64,000 nt of DNA, from contig NZ_JAOBQJ010000003.1 in NCBI RefSeq assembly GCF_026162425.1, forward strand, positions 682,001 through 746,000. Reading direction: 5' to 3'. The notes below the pieces were generated by a model that saw only the letters and a program-made list of their open reading frames with translations, ran no database searches and had not been told where the DNA came from. The DNA is from Flexivirga meconopsidis (GTDB lineage Bacteria > Actinomycetota > Actinomycetes > Actinomycetales > Dermatophilaceae). A program made the position numbers and the translations under genes. Below, in pieces: positions 34,966-43,690 of the stretch; the stretch's first letter is position 1, and every line of letters begins with the position of its first letter.

Positions 34966-37900
34966 GTGCTGAACCTGCGACGTGCGCCCGACGTGTCGGC
35001 GAGTCCGCCGCAGTTGGACCACGTGCAGCAGCAGGTGCGGGACAGCACCGACCGGGCGCTGGTGGTGCACGGTGCTCCCGGCACCGGCAAGTCGACGGTC
35101 GCCGTCGAGGCGGTGGTCGCCGGTGTCGAGCGCGGGTTGCGACCGGACGAGTGCGTGCTGCTCGCGCCCACCCGCCTCGCGGCGGCCGCGCTGCGTGATC
35201 AGGTCACCGCGCGCCTGCAGGGCACCTCGACCGAGCCGCTCGCCCGCACCCACCAGGCGCTTGGCTTCGGCATCCTGCGCCGGCACGCCGCTCTGCTGGG
35301 GGAGCCGGCCCCGCGACTGCTTTCCGGACCCGAGCAGGACGTGGTGCTGCGTGAGTTGCTGGCCGGTCACGCGGCCGGTGACGGCATACCACCGCAGTGG
35401 CCCGATTTCGTCCGGGAAGCGTTGTCCACCAGGGGTTTTCGAGCCGAGCTGCGCGATCTGCTGATGCGCGCGGTCGAGTGGGGGCTGAGCGCGGACGATC
35501 TCGCCGCGCTCGGTGACGAGCACGGCCACCCGCAATGGCGGGCCGCCGCGAGTGTGCTCGACGAGTACGACCGGGTGACCGCGCTGTCGCGACCGGGCGC
35601 CTTCGACCCTGCGTGGATCCTCGGCGCCGCAGCGGACGTGCTCGAGACCGACCCGGCCGAGCTCGAGCGGGTGCAGCGCGAGATCCGGCTCGTCGTGGTC
35701 GACGACGCACACGAGCTCACCCGACCCGCCGCGCGGTTGCTGGAGCTCGTCGTCGCCGACGACACGCGGGTGGTGCTCATCGGCGACCCGGACGCGACCG
35801 TGCAGGGATTCCGTGGCGCCGACCCGCTGGTGTTCGGTGCGCTCGGCGACCAGCTCGGTGCCGCGGACCGGCTGGTGCTGCCGATCGGGCACCGCCAGCC
35901 GGAGGCACTGCGCGCCGCCGCGGTCCGGGTCAGCGAGCGCATCGGCGCCGTCGCGGGAGCCGAGCACCGTCAGGTCGAGTCGCGTCCGGGCGGTGTCGTG
36001 GACGTCGCCCTGCTGCGTGCGGCGCCGCAGGAGGCCGCGCACATCGCGGCCGGGCTGCGCCGGGCACATCTGGCCGACGGGGTGCCGTGGTCACAGATGG
36101 CGGTGATCGTGCGAGGGCAGGCACGGGCCGGGTCGCTGCGGCGCTCGCTCGCTGCCTCGGGGGTGCCGGTCACGTCCCCGCCGACCGTCGTGCCCCTGCG
36201 CGAGGAGCCCGCGGTGCGGCCCTTCCTCGCCCTGCTGGAGACGATCGGCGCGATGCTCACCGATGACCCGACGCCGATCTCGACCGAGACCGCGATCGAC
36301 GTGCTGACCTCACCGCTCGGGGGCGCCGACTCGGTCTCGCTGCGCCGGCTGCGGCGGGCGCTGCGCGCGCAGGAGATCGCCGCTGACGGGTCGCGTTCGT
36401 CCGACGAATTGCTCGCCGCCGCGGTGGTCGACCTGCCCTGGTTGCAACTGCTGGGGCCAGAGGCGGCGCCGGCCCGGCGGGTGCACGCGGTGCTGCGCGC
36501 CGGCTTCGAGGCGGCGGCCGACCCGGACGGCACCGCCGAGACCGTGCTGTGGGAGATGTGGCAGGCGTCGGGACTCGCCGACCCGTGGGCCGAGACCGCG
36601 CTCGGCGGCGGCGTCACCGGCGCGCGAGCCGACCGTGACCTCGACGCGATCGTGGCGCTCTTCGGGGCGGCCGCCGCGTATGTCGACCGGCTGCCCGGTT
36701 CGAGCCCGCTCGGTTTCCTGGAGCACATTCGCGGCCAGGACGTTCCCGGCGACCGGCTGGTCGCAGCGGCGCCCGACGACGAATCAGTGGCGCTGCTCAC
36801 CCCGCAGGCGGCCGCCGGGCGGGAATGGCAGTTCGTCGTCGTCGCCGGGGTGCAGGAGGGTGTCTGGCCGGATCTGCGGCTGCGCGGGTCCCTCCTCGGG
36901 TCCGAGCGACTCGTGGATGTCCTTGCCCAGCGCGGGGATTCGCTGCGTGCTGCGCAGACTGCCGTCCGGTATGACGAGACGCGTCAGTTCCTCGTCGCGA
37001 TCACCCGGGCGCGGGAACGACTCCTGGTGACCGCGGTCCGCAGCGAGGACGAGCAGCCGTCGCCATACCTCGACCTGGTGGACCCGCTCGAAGGACACGG
37101 CGAGACCGACCCCGACGCGCTGCGCGATCTCACGGAGGTGGCTCGGCCGATGACATTGTCGGCGGCGGTCGCCGAGCTGCGACGCGAGCTGGCCGTCGGC
37201 GACGACGAGCGCCGGCAGCAGGCCGCGACTCGGCTGGCCCGGCTGGCGGCCGAGGGCGTGCCCGGCGCCGACCCGGCGCGGTGGTGGGCGATGCGCGAGC
37301 TGTCCGACGACCGGCCGCTGCGCGCTGACGGCACGCCGGTGCAGGTATCCCCTTCTCGCGTCGAGGGATTCGGCACCTGTGGCCTCAACTGGCTGCTCAC
37401 CACCGCCGGCGGTGACGGTCCCGATGTCGGCGCCGCGTCGCTCGGCACGCTGGTGCACGAGATCGCCCAGGAGTTCGCCGACACCGACCCCGAAGCGATG
37501 CCGGCCGAGTTGGACCGGCGGTGGGCGCGTCTTGGTCTGGGGGACACCTGGGTGTCGGAGCAGAAGCGCACGCTGGCGCACCAGATGCTTGCGCGGCTCA
37601 CGTCATACCTGGACGAGGCGAAGGCGCAGGGCTGGCAACGGGCCGGCGTCGAGGTCGGTTTCCGCGCGCTCGTCGGGCGCGCGCTGGTGACCGGCCGGGT
37701 CGACCGTCTGGAGCAGCGGGACGGCAAGCTGCGCGTCATCGACCTCAAGACCGGCAGCGCGAAGCCGTCGGCACCGGAACTGCCGACCAACCCGCAGCTC
37801 GGGACCTACCAGGTGGCGATCGCGGAGGGTGCGTTCCCGCAGGGCACCGAGTCCGGCGGCGCCGCGCTGGTGCAGATCGGCAAGGCCGCCGGCAAGTCCG

Positions 37901-38082
37901 CCGCCACGCAGGTGCAGGAGCCGCTCGCCGATCAGGAAGACCCGCAGTGGGCCTACGACCTGTTGGCCGACACAGCCGACGGTATGGCGGGGGATGTCTT
38001 CCAGGCGCGTCGCTCGACACGTTGCGGCACCTGCTCGGTGCGCAAGTCCTGCCCGCTCCAGCCCGAGGGAACCGTGCTATGA
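34966..38082 (+). CDS. adnA: AdnA: helicase-nuclease subunit with iron-sulfur nuclease domain
   Basis: A 1038-residue subunit of the AdnAB double-strand-break resection machine that replaces RecBCD in many actinobacteria. The UvrD-type motor has Walker A GAPGTGKST (residues 36-44) and RLVVVDDAHELTRPA. The C-terminal RecB-like nuclease has LVHEIAQEF and IDLKTGSAKPS. Cys near residue 805 and Cys at about 1020, 1023 and 1029 (TRCGTCSVRKSC) form the iron-sulfur staple known in AdnA. The GTG at 34966 starts it; adnB overlaps its stop by four bases. Confidence 0.93.
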   Translation: MLNLRRAPDVSASPPQLDHVQQQVRDSTDRALVVHGAPGTGKSTVAVEAVVAGVERGLRPDECVLLAPTRLAAAALRDQVTARLQGTSTEPLARTHQALGFGILRRHAALLGEPAPRLLSGPEQDVVLRELLAGHAAGDGIPPQWPDFVREALSTRGFRAELRDLLMRAVEWGLSADDLAALGDEHGHPQWRAAASVLDEYDRVTALSRPGAFDPAWILGAAADVLETDPAELERVQREIRLVVVDDAHELTRPAARLLELVVADDTRVVLIGDPDATVQGFRGADPLVFGALGDQLGAADRLVLPIGHRQPEALRAAAVRVSERIGAVAGAEHRQVESRPGGVVDVALLRAAPQEAAHIAAGLRRAHLADGVPWSQMAVIVRGQARAGSLRRSLAASGVPVTSPPTVVPLREEPAVRPFLALLETIGAMLTDDPTPISTETAIDVLTSPLGGADSVSLRRLRRALRAQEIAADGSRSSDELLAAAVVDLPWLQLLGPEAAPARRVHAVLRAGFEAAADPDGTAETVLWEMWQASGLADPWAETALGGGVTGARADRDLDAIVALFGAAAAYVDRLPGSSPLGFLEHIRGQDVPGDRLVAAAPDDESVALLTPQAAAGREWQFVVVAGVQEGVWPDLRLRGSLLGSERLVDVLAQRGDSLRAAQTAVRYDETRQFLVAITRARERLLVTAVRSEDEQPSPYLDLVDPLEGHGETDPDALRDLTEVARPMTLSAAVAELRRELAVGDDERRQQAATRLARLAAEGVPGADPARWWAMRELSDDRPLRADGTPVQVSPSRVEGFGTCGLNWLLTTAGGDGPDVGAASLGTLVHEIAQEFADTDPEAMPAELDRRWARLGLGDTWVSEQKRTLAHQMLARLTSYLDEAKAQGWQRAGVEVGFRALVGRALVTGRVDRLEQRDGKLRVIDLKTGSAKPSAPELPTNPQLGTYQVAIAEGAFPQGTESGGAALVQIGKAAGKSAATQVQEPLADQEDPQWAYDLLADTADGMAGDVFQARRSTRCGTCSVRKSCPLQPEGTVL

Positions 38083-41000
38083 GGAGTTCAGCAGGGCCCC
38101 AAAAGCGTTACAGCGCAGTCGAAATCGCGCAGGCGCTGGGTCAGCCGCGACCCACCGACGAACAGATCGAGGTCACCCAGGCCCCGGCCGATGCGCCACT
38201 GCTGGTGGTTGCCGGTGCCGGCTCCGGCAAGACCGAGACGATGGCGGCCCGCGTCGTCTGGCTGGTCGCAAACGGGCACGTGCAGCCCGATGAAGTGCTC
38301 GGCCTCACCTTCACCCGCAAGGCGGCAAGCCAGCTCGCCGAACGCATCGGCCAGCGATTGCGCCGATTGCGCCGCGAGGGGCTGTGGACGCCGGTCACCG
38401 ATGTCGACGGCACACCCGCGCTCGACGACCTGCCGACTGTGCAGACCTACCACGCCTACGCCGGACGGCTCGTCGGCGAGCACGGGCTGCGGCTGGGCAT
38501 CGAGCCTGAGTCCCGGCTGCTGTCGGAAGCAGCCGCCTGGCAGCTGGCGTCCGAGGCGGTGCTCGGCTACGACGGCCCGATGGACCTGGTCGACAACGTC
38601 GACGTCAACGTCACCAGTGCTGTGGTCAGCCTGGCCGGCGAGATGGCCGAACATCTGGTGAGTGCCGACCAACTGGCCGAATACCTCGACCAATTCCTCA
38701 CCGACACAGAGCAATTGCCGCCCTCCGGGCGACTGACCCTCACCGGCGAACCGCACGGCAAGGTGCTGGCGGCGTTGGCCAAGCGTCGGCAGATCGTGCC
38801 AATCGTGCAGCGCTACCAGGAGCTGAAACGACGTCGCACCGCCCTCGACTTCGCCGACCAGATGGCGCTTGCCGCGCAGCTTGCCCGAAGCTACCCGGAG
38901 CTCGGTGGCCTTGAGCGCCGGCGGTTCCGTGCTGTCCTGCTCGATGAGTTCCAGGACACCAGCGAGGCGCAACTGGTGCTGCTGCGTTCGCTGTTCGCGG
39001 GCGGCCAGGCAGGATCGACCGACCCGGTGCGGGTGACCGCCGTGGGCGATCCGCACCAATCGATCTACGGCTGGCGCGGTGCGAGCGCGACCACCCTTGG
39101 CAGCTTCCCGGAGCTGTTCGCCGACGCGTCAGGTCCGGCGAAAGTCCTTCCGCTGTCGACGAGTTGGCGTAACGACGAGTCGATCCTCGCTGCGGCGAAC
39201 CGCGCCGCTGGACCACTGCGCGCCGCGAGTCGGGTGCCGGTTGAGATCCTGCGACCGCGGCCCGGGGCGTCGGTGGGGCTGATCAGCGCAGCCCGGCTGC
39301 TCGACCCGGAGGCGGAGGCGGCATACGTCGCGGACTGGATCGCCGAGCGGCACACTCGTGAAGACGGGGAGTGGACCGGCCGGACCGCAGCCGTGCTGTG
39401 CCGCAAGCGCAGCAGTTTCGTGCCAGTGGTGGAGGCGTTGCGCGCTCGAAGCATCCCGGTCGAGGTGATCGGCGTCGGTGGTCTGCTGACCACGCCAGAG
39501 GTTGCCGACATCGTGAGTTTGCTGTGGGCAGTGCAGGATCCGACGCGCGGCGACCAGCTGATGCGGCTGCTCACCGGCCCGGCGGTGCGGCTGGGGGCGG
39601 CCGACCTCGATGGTCTCGGCGAGTGGGCGCGCTTCGTCGAGAAGCGCGACCGGCCGCCGGTGCAGCGCGAGCAGGCGGATATCGAGAGTGACACCCGCGA
39701 CCGCGCCTCGATCATCGAGGCGCTCGAGGAGCTGCCCGACGAGGACTGGCGCGGCCCGGCGGGACAACGCATCAGCGCGGCGGCGCTCGGGCGGCTGCAG
39801 GGGCTGGGCCGGACGATCAAACGTCTGCGTTCACTGACCGGATTGCCACTCAGTGAGCTTGTGGTCGAGGCCGAGCGCGCGCTCGGCCTCGACATCGAGG
39901 TCCTCGCCATACCCGGTCAAACGCCGGAGACAGCACGGGTCCACCTGGACGGATTTGCAGAGGTGGCAGCGGGTTTCGCGGCCGCAGCCGACCGACCGAC
40001 CCTCGGCGGATTCCTCGACTGGCTCGCTGCCGCCGAGCGCGAGGAGCGTGGGCTGGACCGGCCGAGCCTGGAGGCTGAGCCACGGGCCGTGCAGGTGCTG
40101 ACCGTGCACGCCGCGAAGGGACTGGAATGGGATCTGGTGGCAGTGCCCGGCATGGTCGAGGGCACCTTCCCCAGTCACTCGGGCGCGGTCAGCTGGCACG
40201 AGGACCTGCACGGCTGGAAGATCAGCAAGGAGGGGCTGCCGGGCGATCCGAGCAGCTGGGAGATCAATTCGGCGGAATGGACCGGTGGGCTCGACGGAGT
40301 GCCGTTCGACCTGCGCGGTGACGCCGACGGGCTCCCGCAGCTGCGCTGGGCGGAGGCGAGCGACGCCCGGGAGTTGCGCGATGCGGTCAAGGAGTTCCGG
40401 GCGGAGGCCGGCGCTCACGATCTCGACGAGGAACGTCGCCTGGCGTATGTCGCCTTCACCCGCGCAAGGTCGCAGCTGCTGCTCACCGCACCGGTCTGGT
40501 CGACCGGCGCGACTCCACGGATCACCTCCCGCTACCTCACCGAGCTCGTCGACGCCGGTCTGGTGCACCTCGACCCGGCCGAGCCGATGCCTGAGCCGCC
40601 GCCGGGGGAGAAGAAGGTCGCCAACCCGCGTGGGGAGGACGAGGACACCCTGGCCTGGCCGACCGACCCGCTCGCCCAACGGCGCGGGCAGCTGGCCGAT
40701 GGGGCGCTGCGGGTGCGCGAGGCGATCGCCTCCGGTGCCGACCCCGGCATGCTGCCCCTGGACGATCGCGACCAGGAGATCGACCTGCTGCTGATCGAAC
40801 GCGACCGGGCCCGCAACCGTGAGCAGCGACCGGTCCAGCTGCCACGGCACCTGTCGGCCTCCCAGGTGGTCGCGCTCGCCGACGACCCGGTCGAGTTCGC
40901 CCGGCAGATCCGCCGGCCGCTGCCGTCCCCGCCGGCGCTCGCCGCGCGACGCGGCACCGCGTTCCACGCCTGGATCGAGCAGCACTACGCCCGGGCGGCG

Positions 41001-41429
41001 CTGGTCGACGTGCTCGAGCTGCCCGGCGCGGCCGACGAGGACGCCGACGACGGCGCCGACCTGGAGACGCTCAAAGCGCATTTCCTCGCCTCCGAATGGG
41101 CCGCGCGTACCCCTGAGGAGATCGAGGTCGCGGTGGAGACCTGGGTGGACGGCGTCTCGGTGCGCGGCCGCATCGACGCAGTCTTCCGCCGCGCCGACGG
41201 CGGCTACGTCATCGTCGACTGGAAGACCGGCAAGAAGCCGCACGGGGCGCGCGCCGCGTCACGGGTGCTGCAGCTCGCGGCCTACCGGCTGGCCTTCGCC
41301 CGATTGCGCGGCGTGCCGACCGAGCAGGTCGACGCCGCCTTCTATTACGCCGCGAGCGGCGAGACGGTCTGGCCGGATCTGCCGGCCGACGACGCGATCG
41401 CGCAGTTGCTGGCGGAGATCCCCGGCTGA
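38079..41429 (+). CDS. adnB: AdnB: lead helicase-nuclease subunit
   Basis: An 1116-residue partner of AdnA. Motor motifs: Walker A VAGAGSGKTE (about 45-54), LTFTRKAASQLAERI, LLDEFQDTSEAQ, VGDPHQSIYGWRGA, VLTVHAAKGLEWD and AYVAFTRARSQ. The C-terminal nuclease keeps GTAFHAWIEQHY, GRIDAVF and VIVDWKTGKKP, so both halves look active. In the mycobacterial enzyme AdnB is the dominant motor. The ATG at 38079 overlaps the adnA stop, ensuring 1:1 synthesis. Confidence 0.94.
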   Translation: MRSSAGPQKRYSAVEIAQALGQPRPTDEQIEVTQAPADAPLLVVAGAGSGKTETMAARVVWLVANGHVQPDEVLGLTFTRKAASQLAERIGQRLRRLRREGLWTPVTDVDGTPALDDLPTVQTYHAYAGRLVGEHGLRLGIEPESRLLSEAAAWQLASEAVLGYDGPMDLVDNVDVNVTSAVVSLAGEMAEHLVSADQLAEYLDQFLTDTEQLPPSGRLTLTGEPHGKVLAALAKRRQIVPIVQRYQELKRRRTALDFADQMALAAQLARSYPELGGLERRRFRAVLLDEFQDTSEAQLVLLRSLFAGGQAGSTDPVRVTAVGDPHQSIYGWRGASATTLGSFPELFADASGPAKVLPLSTSWRNDESILAAANRAAGPLRAASRVPVEILRPRPGASVGLISAARLLDPEAEAAYVADWIAERHTREDGEWTGRTAAVLCRKRSSFVPVVEALRARSIPVEVIGVGGLLTTPEVADIVSLLWAVQDPTRGDQLMRLLTGPAVRLGAADLDGLGEWARFVEKRDRPPVQREQADIESDTRDRASIIEALEELPDEDWRGPAGQRISAAALGRLQGLGRTIKRLRSLTGLPLSELVVEAERALGLDIEVLAIPGQTPETARVHLDGFAEVAAGFAAAADRPTLGGFLDWLAAAEREERGLDRPSLEAEPRAVQVLTVHAAKGLEWDLVAVPGMVEGTFPSHSGAVSWHEDLHGWKISKEGLPGDPSSWEINSAEWTGGLDGVPFDLRGDADGLPQLRWAEASDARELRDAVKEFRAEAGAHDLDEERRLAYVAFTRARSQLLLTAPVWSTGATPRITSRYLTELVDAGLVHLDPAEPMPEPPPGEKKVANPRGEDEDTLAWPTDPLAQRRGQLADGALRVREAIASGADPGMLPLDDRDQEIDLLLIERDRARNREQRPVQLPRHLSASQVVALADDPVEFARQIRRPLPSPPALAARRGTAFHAWIEQHYARAALVDVLELPGAADEDADDGADLETLKAHFLASEWAARTPEEIEVAVETWVDGVSVRGRIDAVFRRADGGYVIVDWKTGKKPHGARAASRVLQLAAYRLAFARLRGVPTEQVDAAFYYAASGETVWPDLPADDAIAQLLAEIPG

Positions 41430-41474
41430 CGGGCGAGCGCGCGCCGTCGGGTGCGACTGGGCGCGCCCGCGACC

Positions 41475-42734
41475 TCAGCGGCGTTCGGCGTCCTCGCCGT
41501 CCTCCAGCGGGTATGACGAGGGCTCCGGGCCTTCGTCGACGTCTTCCGCCGGCTCAGCCGCGTCGCCCCCGATCTGCTCCGGCTCGGCCGCGTCGCCGTC
41601 GGCCTCGCCCGGTGCGGGTGTCCCCGCCGCGGCGTCGTCCGAAACATCCTGCGCAGCAACGGTTTCCGGCTCCTGATCCGGGGCGCGCGCGATGGGGATC
41701 TCCACGGTCTCGTCGTCGGACTCGGCGTCGGTGAGCTCCACCACCTCGATGTCCGCGGGATCGACCGCGGGCGCTGGTTCCTCCTCGACCGGCGCCGGCC
41801 GGCGCCGGCCAGGTGTGGGCGGCATCAGTGACTCGTCGTCCTGGGTGGCCTCGTCGAGCCGCCGCAACGCGGACGCCCGGCGGTGGATCAGGTCGTCGTC
41901 GTCGGTGGACACGGCGTCGAGCAGCGCGTTGACCCGCTGCAGTTCGGCCGCCAGCCGCACCCGGCGCTCCAGGTGCGGGTCGGGCGCGTCGCGGCGGGCT
42001 GCGGCATACGCCTCGAGCACGGTGTCGAACGACTCCGACGGCGCCAGCACCGACAACACCGCGAAATCCTCGGCAGGATCGGAGACTCCGGCCCGTTCCC
42101 AGCCGGTGATCGCCGAGATGTCGCCGTCGACCAGCACGTGGGCGCCCTCCAGGGGTCCGTGCACGGTGCAGGTCGCGAACTTCCAGAGCGTGACCTCCTC
42201 CAGCGCGCGCTCCCAGCGGGCGAGCAGGCCGGTCGGCACCTGCCCGGTCGCGGCCGCCCGGTCGAGGGTCGCAAGGCGCCGGGCGCGGTAGGCGTCGGCG
42301 TCGTAGGTCGGCAGACCGGCTTCCTCGACCACGCGCGGGTCGACGTCGTGCAGCACCGCGAGCGCGCTGCCGACCGCCCGGGCGAGGTCGCCGCCGGCGG
42401 CGAGCTCCCGCCATACCGACGGGGTGCCGCGCAGCCGCGGCTGGACCGCCACGGTCGACCCGTCATCGGCGGTGATGGTGCCCTCGATGCGCGGCAGCGC
42501 ATAGGGCAGGCGCTTGGCGAGCAGCTTCAGCAACGCATCGGACTGCTCCATCTGTGCGCCGGCGGCGGTGCTGAGACTGGCGCGCACCACCCACTGCTTG
42601 TCGTCGTCGGTGGTCAGGTAGGCCACCTGGAAGCGATCGTCGCGATGAGTTTCGGTGCCTTGCACCATGGTCGGGCGCATGCGGGGCACCGCAGCGCTGG
42701 CGAGCGCGGCAAGGGCAAGCGGACTGCGAAGCAC
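41475..42734 (-). CDS. Kinase-fold phosphotransferase-like protein, apparent pseudokinase
   Basis: A 419-residue protein with an APH/macrolide-kinase-like core (about residues 1-285) and a very acidic, Glu/Ala/Pro-rich, probably disordered tail of about 130 residues. The catalytic loop, HGD-x4-N/H in active enzymes, reads HGPLEGAHVLVD, lacking the catalytic Asp. The metal-binding Asp of IDWxEA is Gly in ITGWERAG. The fold seems kept and the chemistry lost. It occupies the place of the Rv3200c channel between adnB and nudC. The GTG at 42734 is divergent from nudC, 41 bases away. Confidence 0.78.
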   Translation of the reverse strand: MLRSPLALAALASAAVPRMRPTMVQGTETHRDDRFQVAYLTTDDDKQWVVRASLSTAAGAQMEQSDALLKLLAKRLPYALPRIEGTITADDGSTVAVQPRLRGTPSVWRELAAGGDLARAVGSALAVLHDVDPRVVEEAGLPTYDADAYRARRLATLDRAAATGQVPTGLLARWERALEEVTLWKFATCTVHGPLEGAHVLVDGDISAITGWERAGVSDPAEDFAVLSVLAPSESFDTVLEAYAAARRDAPDPHLERRVRLAAELQRVNALLDAVSTDDDDLIHRRASALRRLDEATQDDESLMPPTPGRRRPAPVEEEPAPAVDPADIEVVELTDAESDDETVEIPIARAPDQEPETVAAQDVSDDAAAGTPAPGEADGDAAEPEQIGGDAAEPAEDVDEGPEPSSYPLEDGEDAERR

Positions 42735-42775
42735 GGCCCCACGGTATGCCGAACCGGCGGCATAACCTGGATGCC

Positions 42776-43690
42776 GTGCCCATGGCTTTCGATCTTTCCC
42801 TTTCCCACACCACCCTCGACCGCGGCTCCGAGCTGCGCCGTGACCCCGATCTCCTGCCGCGGCTGCTCGCCGACCCCATGACCGGCGTGCTCGAACTGCA
42901 CGGCGATCGCTTCCCGGTGAGCGACGACGGGAAAACGCTCGTCCTGCGGCCACCCGCTCCGGCGGATGCCGGCGAGCTCCTCATCTATCTCGGCGAGGTC
43001 GCAGGACGCGCGGTGATCTGTGTGGCACTGCCGCGCGACGACCGCGACGACCTGTCGGGGCTGCGCCACGTCGGGGCTTCACTCGGCCCGGACGACGTCG
43101 GCATCGCGGTGACTGCGATCGGCATCGCCAATTGGCATGCGGCACAAGGGTTTTGCCCGTTCAGCGGACACGCCACGGAGGTCGCCGAGGCGGGCTGGCT
43201 GCGGCACTGCCCGGGATGCGGTCGCGATCACTACCCCCGCACCGACCCGGCGGTCATCATGTCGGTCATCGACGCCGACGACCGCATCCTGCTCGGCCGC
43301 GGGCACAACTTCGCCGGCAAGGGGATGTCGGTGCTCGCTGGTTTCGTGGAGCCCGGCGAGTCGCTGGAGGCCGCCGTCGCCCGCGAGGTCATGGAGGAGG
43401 TCGGAGTGCCGGTCACGGATGTGCAGTTCCTCGGCGATCAGCCGTGGCCGTTCCCGGCATCCCTGATGGTCGGGTTCACCTGCCGGGCCACCGCGACCAA
43501 GCTCACCCTCGACCCGGTCGAGATCGCCGACGCCCGCTGGTTCAGCCGCACCGAACTGGCCGACGCGGTCGCCGACGGGCAGCTGCGTCTGTCGCCGCGT
43601 TTGTCGATCGCCCGGCACCTCATCGAGCATTGGTATGGCGGGGCGATCGACCAGCCCGCCGGCGAGCCGTTCCTGCGGTCGTCCCGATGA
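42776..43690 (+). CDS. nudC: NAD(+) diphosphatase / NudC
   Basis: A 304-residue NUDIX enzyme cleaving NAD(H) and possibly removing NAD caps from RNA. The NUDIX box is GFVEPGESLEAAVAREVMEE; the NADH signature is DQPWPFPASLM. The zinc ribbon is degenerate: the first pair reads CPFSG (Ser for the second Cys) while the second pair CPGCG is intact. The GTG at 42776 has TAACCT at 42763-42768, seven bases upstream, suggesting a leaderless mRNA; the ATG two codons later is an alternative. Overlaps uvrD2 by four bases. Confidence 0.92.
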   Translation: MPMAFDLSLSHTTLDRGSELRRDPDLLPRLLADPMTGVLELHGDRFPVSDDGKTLVLRPPAPADAGELLIYLGEVAGRAVICVALPRDDRDDLSGLRHVGASLGPDDVGIAVTAIGIANWHAAQGFCPFSGHATEVAEAGWLRHCPGCGRDHYPRTDPAVIMSVIDADDRILLGRGHNFAGKGMSVLAGFVEPGESLEAAVAREVMEEVGVPVTDVQFLGDQPWPFPASLMVGFTCRATATKLTLDPVEIADARWFSRTELADAVADGQLRLSPRLSIARHLIEHWYGGAIDQPAGEPFLRSSR

